Positions 42,573 through 49,935 of a DNA stretch of 52,646 bases are shown here, piece after piece. The position numbers and the translations under genes are program-made. This DNA comes from Acidimicrobiales bacterium. GTDB taxonomy: Bacteria > Actinomycetota > Acidimicrobiia > Acidimicrobiales > Aldehydirespiratoraceae. The notes beneath the pieces were generated by a model. That model was not told where the DNA came from and did not search any database. It was given only the letters and a program-made list of their open reading frames with translations. Each line of letters begins with the position of its first letter. Within the stretch, counting starts at the first letter, position 1. The stretch covers positions 1-52,646 of the forward strand of contig JAJCXZ010000048.1 of assembly GCA_029263175.1 (NCBI GenBank), in the 5' to 3' direction.

Positions 42573-43624
42573 CCAGCACCGGACTACCGCGCGATCTCGC
42601 AGCCGACTCTGTCTTCATCGTCTGGGGACCACCCGCCTACACCAACCGCACTCGCCTGCTGGCCACCGCCCTCGGTATCTCGGTGGAGCACATCTACTCC
42701 ACCCGCCGGCGCGGCGCGCTCGCGGCTCCGATCAAGTACCCGTACCAGGCCTTCAAGACCCTCGTCTATCTCCTGAGGAATCGACCCGCGGTCATCTTCG
42801 TCCAGAATCCGCCGAGCTTCGCCGCCGTTCTCGTCGCCTTGGCCTGCCTCTTCAGCAGGGCACGGTTCGTCGTCGATGCTCACAGTGATGCATTCACCGC
42901 CGCCCACTGGAGCCGGCCGAGATGGCTCTACCGCTGGGTGGCGCGGCGGGCCACCACCACGATCGTCACCAACGAGCACTTCGCAGGCTCCCTTCGAGAC
43001 TCCGGCGCGCACGCTTCGGTGATCCGCGACATCCCCAGCCGGTTCGACGCGGGTTCGTTCCCCCTCGGTCCCGAGTTCAACATCGTTGTCGTCGCCACCT
43101 ACGCTCCTGATGAACCTCTCGAGGAAGTGGTCGTGGCCGCCCGGTCGCTCCCCGACGTCAGCTTCCGAGTCACGGGCGACACCGACCGCGAGAACGCCAC
43201 CATTCCCAGCGCGCTCCCGCCCAACGTCGAGCTCACCGGCTTCTTGTCCGTCGACGACTACCGCGCTCTGCTTCGCCACAGCGATGCCGTGATGGCGCTC
43301 ACGACACGGGATCACACCATGCAGAGAGGTGCATGTGAGGCCCTGTCTGCCGGCACACCGATCATCACCTCCGACTGGCCCCTTCTCGTCGACTACTTCC
43401 GCAAGGGGACCGTGCACGTCGACAACACCGCCGATGGAATCAAGCGCGGCGTTGCCCGGCTGAGAAAAGACATCGACCAGCATCGGCGCGGCATCATCGA
43501 GCTGCGCGACGAGGTCGACGCAGAGTGGGTCGCCGCGCGCGACGGACTCGTCGCGCTGATCGTCGACGGTCCCGCGGCCTCAGGCGCCGTTTCGACGACG
43601 GATTCGCCGGCAGTGCGATCATGA
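42569..43624 (+). CDS. Glycosyltransferase (GT-B fold)
   Basis: 351 residues from ATG 42569 (ATGA overlap). The N-terminus SVFIVWGPPAYTNRTRLLA and VIFVQNPPSF resemble polysaccharide glycosyltransferases with a PP-binding loop; ARFVVDAHSDAF follows. The C-terminal half has FNIVVVATYAPDEPLEEVV and GACEALSAGTPIITSDWPL, a GT4-like donor site with E in GACEA. Shorter than usual GT4 proteins. Substrate unknown. Confidence 0.82.
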   Translation: MTSTGLPRDLAADSVFIVWGPPAYTNRTRLLATALGISVEHIYSTRRRGALAAPIKYPYQAFKTLVYLLRNRPAVIFVQNPPSFAAVLVALACLFSRARFVVDAHSDAFTAAHWSRPRWLYRWVARRATTTIVTNEHFAGSLRDSGAHASVIRDIPSRFDAGSFPLGPEFNIVVVATYAPDEPLEEVVVAARSLPDVSFRVTGDTDRENATIPSALPPNVELTGFLSVDDYRALLRHSDAVMALTTRDHTMQRGACEALSAGTPIITSDWPLLVDYFRKGTVHVDNTADGIKRGVARLRKDIDQHRRGIIELRDEVDAEWVAARDGLVALIVDGPAASGAVSTTDSPAVRS

Positions 43625-44799
43625 CCCGGCACTGCATGGTCGTGCACTCCCACTACCCGGTGGGCGAGACGCGCGTTCAGCGCCAGGCGCTGGCCCTCGT
43701 GGACGCCGGCGTCGATGTCGACGTGTTGTGCCTGCGCGGCGAGGGTGAACCCCGTCGTGAAATGGTCGACGGCGTCACTGTCCGGAGGCTCCCGGTGAAG
43801 CGCCACCGCGATCGCGGTTTCGCATGGCAGCTGGTCGAGTATTTCGTCTTCTTCGTCCTGGCCGGCGCCGTGCTCACCCGGCGGCATCTCCGACGTCGCT
43901 ATCAGAGCGTCCAGGTGCACAACCTCCCCGACTTTCTGGTCTTCTGCGCCCTCATCCCCAAACTCAGCGGGGCCGAGGTCATCCTCGATCTGCACGACCT
44001 CATGCCCGAGTTCTTCGCCGCCAAGACCAAACGAGGCTTCGGGCATCCGCTCGTGCGGGTCGTCGCGCTCCAGGAACGGCTGTCGTGCGCCTTCGCCGAT
44101 CAGGTGATCACCGTCAGCAAACGGTGGGAGCGCACGCTCATCGAGAGGGGCGTCCCCGCCTCCAAGGTGACGATCGTGATGAATCTGGCCGATCAGCGGA
44201 TGTTCGCGCCATCACCGCGCGATCGCAGCAGTTACAACGGCACGTGGAGAGTGCTCTACCACGGCACGATCACCCATCGGTACGGGGTCGATCTGCTGGT
44301 CCGCGCCGTGCATGCGGTGGGCGGCGAGATCCCGGGAATCCACCTCGATCTCGTCGGCGACTGCGACGGCCGCGCCGAGGTCGAGGCCCTGATCGACACC
44401 CTCGACCTCCAGGACACGGTCAAGGTGAGCGAGGGGATGGTCGACGCGACCCTCCTGCCCTCCTTTCTCCGCAAGGCCGACCTCGGAGTAGTACCCAATC
44501 GCCGCGACGTGTTCACCGACGATCTGCTGCCGACCAAGCTGCTGGAGTACGTCGCGGTGGGGACACCGGTTGCGGCCGCCCGCACTTCCGGCGTGATGGA
44601 GTACTTCGACGACACGATGCTGGCCTACTTCGATGCGGGCGATGTCGACAGCCTCGCCGACTGCCTACGCTCGCTCTACCAGGAGCTCCCCCGCCTCAAC
44701 CAACTCGCCGACTCGGCGGCCGGCTTCAACTCTCGCTACAACTGGGACTCCACCGCGGCCGACTACGTCGAGATGATCAAGGGGTCGAGCCGTGACTGA
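43621..44799 (+). CDS. Glycosyltransferase family 4
   Basis: 392 residues from ATG 43621 (ATGA overlap). VVHSHYPVGETRVQRQALAL at the start and VILDLHDLMPEFFAAK are acceptor-domain features. WRVLYHGTITHRYGVDLLVRA opens the donor domain, and TDDLLPTKLLEYVAVGTPVAA replaces the usual E-x7-E with a K-LLE motif seen in many GT4 enzymes. Third consecutive glycosyltransferase of the plus-strand arm. Confidence 0.88.
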   Translation: MTRHCMVVHSHYPVGETRVQRQALALVDAGVDVDVLCLRGEGEPRREMVDGVTVRRLPVKRHRDRGFAWQLVEYFVFFVLAGAVLTRRHLRRRYQSVQVHNLPDFLVFCALIPKLSGAEVILDLHDLMPEFFAAKTKRGFGHPLVRVVALQERLSCAFADQVITVSKRWERTLIERGVPASKVTIVMNLADQRMFAPSPRDRSSYNGTWRVLYHGTITHRYGVDLLVRAVHAVGGEIPGIHLDLVGDCDGRAEVEALIDTLDLQDTVKVSEGMVDATLLPSFLRKADLGVVPNRRDVFTDDLLPTKLLEYVAVGTPVAAARTSGVMEYFDDTMLAYFDAGDVDSLADCLRSLYQELPRLNQLADSAAGFNSRYNWDSTAADYVEMIKGSSRD

Positions 44800-45907
44800 A
44801 CTCATGACCGACCTGCCCGCCGGCCTCCAGATCCGCATCGACGCGGCCCCCGACGATCCGCACTGGGATGAATTCCTCGAGCAAGTGCCGGGCGGCCATC
44901 ACGTGCAATCGAGCATGTGGGCGCGCGTCAAGGCCACTGTCGGGTTCCGTGCCGATCGGGTGATCGCCGAGCGTGACGGTCAGATCGTTGCCGGCGCCCA
45001 GATCCTCTCGCGGCCGGTCTCTCGGCTCGGACGGGTCGGCTACCTCGCGAACGGGCCGATCGCCGCCCCGTCGGAGAGCACCGCGGCTGCTGCGGTGCTC
45101 AACGGCGTGGAGACGGTGGCACGCGAACAACGGATTCGGCATCTCACCGTGCAGCCCCCTGTCGGTGCGGCACAACCATTCCAGGGCGACGAGCGCACCT
45201 ACCGGCCCGCCAGCGTCTACGTGACTCCCGGCGCCACGATCATGCTCGACCTGACCGACGACATCGACTCCATCCTCGCGGCCATGCAGCGCAAGACCCG
45301 CTACAACATTCGCGTTTCGGCCCGTAAGGGCATCCTCGTGCGTTCGGGATCCGCCGACGACCTCGGCCTCTACCATCAGATGCTCGTCGAAACAGCAAAA
45401 CGCCAAGGATTCACACCCTTCCCCCGTGAGTACTTCGACGAGATGTGGCGGGCGCTCAGCCCCGGCGGTCACCTCCGCATGGCAGTGGCGGAACACGAAG
45501 GCAGTCCGATCTCGGCTCAGCTGGCGGTCGCGTTCGGAGGAACCGTCGTCAACAAACTCAGCGTGTGGTCGGGGAGCGAGGGCGCGCGCCGACCCAACGA
45601 GGCGATCCAGTGGTCGACGATGCAGTGGGCCAAGGAGAACGGATACGCGAGCTATGACCTCGAGGGCATCAGCCCCGAAGCCGCTCATCTCCTGCTCGAT
45701 GGGAAGTCGCTCCCCGACAGCTTCGACCAGACGGTCACGTCGTTCAAGCTCGGCTTCGGGGGCCAGGTCGTCGTGGCGCCGGCGCCCCGCGAATACCTCT
45801 ACAACCGTGCGGCGCGTTGGGCGTTCACCGAGCTGTATCCCCGCGTACGCAGCCGCCGGGTGGTCAAGCGCTTCGTGAAGCGACTTCGAACCGGCTCACC
45901 GAGATGA
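44792..45907 (+). CDS. FemAB-like aminoacyl/acyl transferase 1
   Basis: 371 residues from GTG 44792 (8-nt overlap with the GT4 stop); ATG 44804 is an alternative start. Two GNAT-like halves are visible: HHVQSSMWARVKATVGFRAD opens the first and MQRKTRYNIRVSARKGI begins the second, with SAQLAVAFGGTVVNKLSVWSG and a C-terminal SFKLGFGGQVVV as in FemABX/lipid II glycyltransferase proteins. Relatives add amino acids from aminoacyl-tRNA to peptidoglycan, but in polysaccharide loci similar proteins may decorate sugars. No coiled-coil arm for tRNA binding, as found in true FemA, is obvious. Confidence 0.82.
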   Translation: MTELMTDLPAGLQIRIDAAPDDPHWDEFLEQVPGGHHVQSSMWARVKATVGFRADRVIAERDGQIVAGAQILSRPVSRLGRVGYLANGPIAAPSESTAAAAVLNGVETVAREQRIRHLTVQPPVGAAQPFQGDERTYRPASVYVTPGATIMLDLTDDIDSILAAMQRKTRYNIRVSARKGILVRSGSADDLGLYHQMLVETAKRQGFTPFPREYFDEMWRALSPGGHLRMAVAEHEGSPISAQLAVAFGGTVVNKLSVWSGSEGARRPNEAIQWSTMQWAKENGYASYDLEGISPEAAHLLLDGKSLPDSFDQTVTSFKLGFGGQVVVAPAPREYLYNRAARWAFTELYPRVRSRRVVKRFVKRLRTGSPR

Positions 45908-46881
45908 AGGACGATTGCCAGATGCCATCTGATGACAACCACATCAAAGTGCTGTTCATCGCCGGACAGGGTCGCAGCGGCAGCACGATCCTGCACAACC
46001 TGCTCGGCCAGGTCGACGGGTTCGAGGCCGTGGGCGAGCTGCGTGAACTCTGGGAACGGGGGGTATTGAAGAACCAGCTCTGCGGATGTCGCCAACCCTT
46101 CTGCGAGTGCCCGATGTGGCGCGAGGTGTTCGAGCGCGCCGGCGAAGACATGACCGCCGAACGAGCCGAAGAACTCGACGCTGCCATCGAGAGCTTTCGC
46201 CTCAAGGACCTTCCCCGCACAAAGGTGCCCGTGCTGCGACGCCGCGACCTCGCGCGCCTCGCGCCACTGCTCGAGACGCTCGGCAACATCTACCGGTCGA
46301 TCAACGAGGTGACCGGATGCAAGGTGATCGTCGATTCAACGAAGAACCCTTCGTTCGGCTACCTGCTTCGCCATGTGCCGGGGCTTGATGTGCGGTTCCT
46401 CCACTTCGTTCGCGACCCACCGGCAGTCGCCTACTCGTGGGCACAGCACAAAGAGTTCCAGCCCGGGGTCCTCATGCCTCGCAAGTCGACGCTCAACTCG
46501 ACTCTTCAATGGGCGGCTCGCAACGGCTGCACCGACCTCTTTCTCGGGCCCCGAGACGAGGTCATGCGGATGCGCTACGAGGACTTCCTCATCGATCCTC
46601 GATCCTCGGTGGCCGAGATCGTGGCGTGGGCAGGGGAAGGCGGTGCCGAGTTACCGTTCACCGACTCGCACACCGCGGTACTCGATCGGGTCATCCACTC
46701 GGTGTTCGGCAACGAGGTGCGGTTCGCCAACGGCCCGGTCACGCTCCGAGCGGACAACCGCTGGCGCCAGCACATGGCGCCGAGCGAGGTCCGCAAGGTG
46801 AAGACCATCACCTGGCCGCTACGGCGCCGATACGGATACACCGCCGACCGCCCGGACTCACCTGTCGAGGTACTTCCATGA
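45904..46881 (+). CDS. Sulfotransferase G
   Basis: 325 residues from ATG 45904 (ATGA overlap); ATG 45922 also possible. FIAGQGRSGSTILHNLLGQV (18-37) is the phosphosulfate loop, and RFLHFVRDPPAVAYSWAQ the 3'-phosphate site. A Cys-rich insert CGCRQPFCECPMW (60-72) and TGCKVIVDSTKNPSFGYLL belong to a different sulfotransferase subgroup from C-F. It sits between the two FemAB-like genes and overlaps the second as ATGA. Confidence 0.88.
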   Translation: MKDDCQMPSDDNHIKVLFIAGQGRSGSTILHNLLGQVDGFEAVGELRELWERGVLKNQLCGCRQPFCECPMWREVFERAGEDMTAERAEELDAAIESFRLKDLPRTKVPVLRRRDLARLAPLLETLGNIYRSINEVTGCKVIVDSTKNPSFGYLLRHVPGLDVRFLHFVRDPPAVAYSWAQHKEFQPGVLMPRKSTLNSTLQWAARNGCTDLFLGPRDEVMRMRYEDFLIDPRSSVAEIVAWAGEGGAELPFTDSHTAVLDRVIHSVFGNEVRFANGPVTLRADNRWRQHMAPSEVRKVKTITWPLRRRYGYTADRPDSPVEVLP

Positions 46882-47969
46882 GTGCGGCAGACAACGCCGT
46901 CGCATCCGCGACCATCGCTCACGATGCCCGGTTGGTGACCATCGACCCCACCACTGACGAACGCTGGGAGCTCCTCACCACCGGCACCCGGGCCGACATC
47001 TTCCATTCGGCGGGTTGGTTGCGGGTGCTGCGCGACACCTACGATCTGGCGATCGAGGCGCGCATCCTCGTCGATGGCACCGGTACCCCGGTCGCCGGAA
47101 TCGTCTATGCCCAAATCGTGGACATCATGGATCGCCGTACCGTGAGCCTGCCCTTCTCGGACTTCTGCGACCCGCTGGTGTCGACCCGGGACGAGTGGAT
47201 CGCGATCACCGCAGATGTCATCGCCGAGGGTGAGCGGTTCCACACCAAGTGCCTGCACTCCGAGTTCCCGAGCTGCGATGCGCGTCTGGTCGAGACCGGC
47301 TGGGCCTACTGGCACTCGGTCGACCTACAACGCAGCACCGACGAGATCTGGGCCGCGATCGACCCGTCCGCCCGACGATCTGTGCGCAAGGCCCAGAAGA
47401 CGGGAGTGACGGTCCGTGCGGCCGAGACACTCGATGACGTGCGGGCCTTCTTCGAGCTCCACCTTCGTGTCCGCAAGGTGAAGTACGGGTTGTTGGCGCA
47501 ACCGTGGCGCTTCTTCGAGAACATCTGGCACCATCTGCTGAGCGCAGGAGCAGGCCGGCTGCTGCTGGCCGAAGTCGGCGATGAGTTGGTGGGTGGCGTT
47601 CTCTTCCTCGAGTGGAACGACACGTTCTATTACAAGTTCAACGCGTCCGACGCGGGGCAGCTCGGCGTCCGACCGAACGATCTCTTGATCTGGGAGGGCA
47701 TCTGCCTCGCATCGAGTCGAGCCCTACGCACCCTCGACTTCGGTACAAGCGATTGGGAGCAAGAAGGGCTGGTGCGGTTCAAGCGAAAGTACGCATCGGA
47801 CGAGAAGGTGATCAGGTCGCTGCAGCAGATGCCAACAAGCGCGCCGACCGACAGGGAGAAGCAGATGCGTTCGCTGCTTCCCGACCTCACGCGGCTCTTC
47901 ACGGGCGACGACATCCCCGACGACGTCACCGAGCAGGCCGGCGACACCCTCTATCGATACTTCACCTGA
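46878..47969 (+). CDS. FemAB-like (GNAT) transferase 2
   Basis: 363 residues from ATG 46878 (ATGA overlap). DIFHSAGWLRVLRDTYDL opens the first half, SVDLQRSTDEIWAAIDPSAR with RRSVRKAQKTGVTVR the second, and the latter K/R-rich helix is the typical start of the second FemAB/GNAT domain. LVGGVLFLEWNDTFYYKFNA and TLDFGTSDWEQEGLVRFKRK match the BioF2-like/FemAB-related exopolysaccharide proteins (PEP-CTERM/XrtA type). Acyl or aminoacyl transfer to the polysaccharide is the likely role. Little sequence likeness to FemAB-like 1 beyond the fold. Confidence 0.8.
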   Translation: MSAADNAVASATIAHDARLVTIDPTTDERWELLTTGTRADIFHSAGWLRVLRDTYDLAIEARILVDGTGTPVAGIVYAQIVDIMDRRTVSLPFSDFCDPLVSTRDEWIAITADVIAEGERFHTKCLHSEFPSCDARLVETGWAYWHSVDLQRSTDEIWAAIDPSARRSVRKAQKTGVTVRAAETLDDVRAFFELHLRVRKVKYGLLAQPWRFFENIWHHLLSAGAGRLLLAEVGDELVGGVLFLEWNDTFYYKFNASDAGQLGVRPNDLLIWEGICLASSRALRTLDFGTSDWEQEGLVRFKRKYASDEKVIRSLQQMPTSAPTDREKQMRSLLPDLTRLFTGDDIPDDVTEQAGDTLYRYFT

Positions 47970-47982
47970 TCAGGCACCGTCC

Positions 47983-49812
47983 TTGTCCCTCAAGCGCAGC
48001 AAGTCGGTAATGACGGCACTCATTTGTGCCCTCGTCGCGGCCGCGACACTCCTCGCCCCCGCCGCCGGAGCCGCGCCCGGTCCGGGCGTCCTGTGTGAGT
48101 ACTGGGTGGGTCCGGCCGGAAGCGATGGCCACGCAGGTACGGCGGCGAGCCCGTGGCTCACGCTCGAGCACGCCGCCGAGCAGGTGCCCGATGCCGGCTG
48201 CACCGTCTGGTTCGAACCGGGTCTCTACCGCGGGCCACAGCAGATCACGCGTCGGTTCCAGACCATCACGACATTTCGCGCCGCGACTCCGTACCAGTCG
48301 GTCTTCGAGCACTCGGGCACCGTCATCGACGTCGACGGGGCACGAAACATCGTGCTGGACGGCTTCGAGATCAGCCACGCCGGCCCCTCATCCTCGGGCT
48401 ACGTGGTGATCATCGACCAGGGCAACGGGCAGTGGGCGGAGAACATCGTCGTCCGCAACAGCATCATCCACGACTCCTTCGAAAACGACCTGCTGAAGAT
48501 CCACAACGGGGTGCGGAACGCGGTGGTGGAAGGGAACCTGTTCTTCAATCAGGGCACGTCTGAACAACACATGGACGTCAACAGCGTCACCGACATCGTC
48601 ATCCAGGACAACATCTTCTTCAACGACTTCGCGGCAAGCGGGAGACCGGTCGGCGACAAGGCCAAGCACTTCATCATCGTGAAGGACAGCAACGAGAGTG
48701 ACGACGGGCAGATCGGCGCTGAACGAATCACCATTCGTCGCAACGTGTTTCTCAACTGGCAGGGTGGCCGAGAGACGATGGTGAAGCTCGGCAACGACGG
48801 CAAGCCGTATTTTGAAGCCAACACGATCGATGTCCTCAACAACCTGCTGATCGGCAACTCGACGGACCGCGTCGACGCGTCGTTCGGGGTGGCGGGAGCC
48901 AGGCGGGTGACGTTCGCGAACAACACCGTCGTGGGCGATCTGCCATCGGGAAGCTTCGGCTTCGAGGCCGAGGTCAAGGTGAGCAACCCGATCAACGAGG
49001 ACATCGATCTCGCCAACAACATCTGGTCGGACCCCACCGGCACGATGGACGAGTTCTCCAACGGCTCACCCGATGAGGTCGTGGGCCTCTCTCTCACCAG
49101 GAACCTCTACTGGAACGGCGGATTCATCGTGCCGGATGGTGATCTCGTCAGCCCACTCCTCCACGATCCGTCACCGGTGCTGGCGGACCCCCAATTGGAG
49201 ACAGACCACGAAGCCATTGTGCTCCCTCACTGGCTCGGCACCCGTTTCGCCAGTGGGCGCGTGTCGATACGCGGCGAGTTCATCCGCCTGGTCGAGGGCT
49301 ACGCCCGGATCGGCGACTCCAGCGGGGCGATCGATCGGGCCGATCGGGCGTTCGCGCCTCGTGACGACATCCTCGGCCGCGATCGGGGGCCCAGTCCCGA
49401 CCTCGGGGCCTACGAACTGGACCCGGTGGCGGGCACCGGCCTCTGCCCCAGTACGGGTACGAACTTCTTCGACGTGGCCCCGGGCCGCTACTACAGCGCC
49501 GCGGTGCGGTGGATGCTGTGCGAGGGAATCACGACAGGCACAAGTCCCATCACCTTCTCCCCTGAAGCTCCTGTCACCCGCGCCCAAAACGCCACTTTCC
49601 TGTGGCGCGCCGGGGGGCGCCCGTCTGCTTGGCCGATCACCCCGTTCTCCGACGTCAGCCCCGGCGCCTACTACGCCAATGCCGTCGCCTGGATGGTCCA
49701 AACCGGCATCACCACCGGCACCAGCACCACCACATTCTCCCCCGACGACCCCGCCACCCGCGCCCAAATCGCCACCTTCCTGTGGCGCCAAGCCGGCCAA
49801 CCGGTCATCTAG
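47983..49812 (+). CDS. Secreted right-handed beta-helix protein with two SLH-like repeats
   Basis: 609 residues from TTG 47983, 13 nt after the preceding stop; this start gives the basic n-region of the signal peptide (about 1-30), whereas ATG 48010 would cut it off. Residues about 38-460 look like a parallel beta-helix: a DUF1565-like YWVGPAGSDGHAGTAASPW start, then many turns such as NIVLDGFEISHAG, NIVVRNSIIHDS, DIVIQDNIFFND and ITIRRNVFLN. Such proteins include polysaccharide lyases and mannuronan epimerases. Two SLH-like repeats (about 490-545, 550-605) end the protein. As last gene of the operon it may trim or modify the exported polymer at the surface. Confidence 0.85.
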   Translation: MSLKRSKSVMTALICALVAAATLLAPAAGAAPGPGVLCEYWVGPAGSDGHAGTAASPWLTLEHAAEQVPDAGCTVWFEPGLYRGPQQITRRFQTITTFRAATPYQSVFEHSGTVIDVDGARNIVLDGFEISHAGPSSSGYVVIIDQGNGQWAENIVVRNSIIHDSFENDLLKIHNGVRNAVVEGNLFFNQGTSEQHMDVNSVTDIVIQDNIFFNDFAASGRPVGDKAKHFIIVKDSNESDDGQIGAERITIRRNVFLNWQGGRETMVKLGNDGKPYFEANTIDVLNNLLIGNSTDRVDASFGVAGARRVTFANNTVVGDLPSGSFGFEAEVKVSNPINEDIDLANNIWSDPTGTMDEFSNGSPDEVVGLSLTRNLYWNGGFIVPDGDLVSPLLHDPSPVLADPQLETDHEAIVLPHWLGTRFASGRVSIRGEFIRLVEGYARIGDSSGAIDRADRAFAPRDDILGRDRGPSPDLGAYELDPVAGTGLCPSTGTNFFDVAPGRYYSAAVRWMLCEGITTGTSPITFSPEAPVTRAQNATFLWRAGGRPSAWPITPFSDVSPGAYYANAVAWMVQTGITTGTSTTTFSPDDPATRAQIATFLWRQAGQPVI

Positions 49813-49889
49813 CCGGGAGGGTCGCGATCGCACCAATCTCCAGCATGGTGTTCGATGCGAGTGTGGGGTATCCTCACTGTGAGTGAGCA

Positions 49890-49932
49890 CCGGATATACG
49901 GGCTGAGGGCGTCAGTTCATTGAGATATCCGG
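49890..49932. repeat. Inverted repeat just before the repeat-protein start codon
   Basis: CCGGATAT (49890-49897) and ATATCCGG (49925-49932) are exact inverted repeats separated by 27 nt and end 3 nt before ATG 49936. In RNA this could fold over the ribosome-binding region; in DNA it could be a dimeric operator. The gap 49813-49935 otherwise holds no clear promoter. Confidence 0.5.
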
Positions 49933-49935
49933 CGG

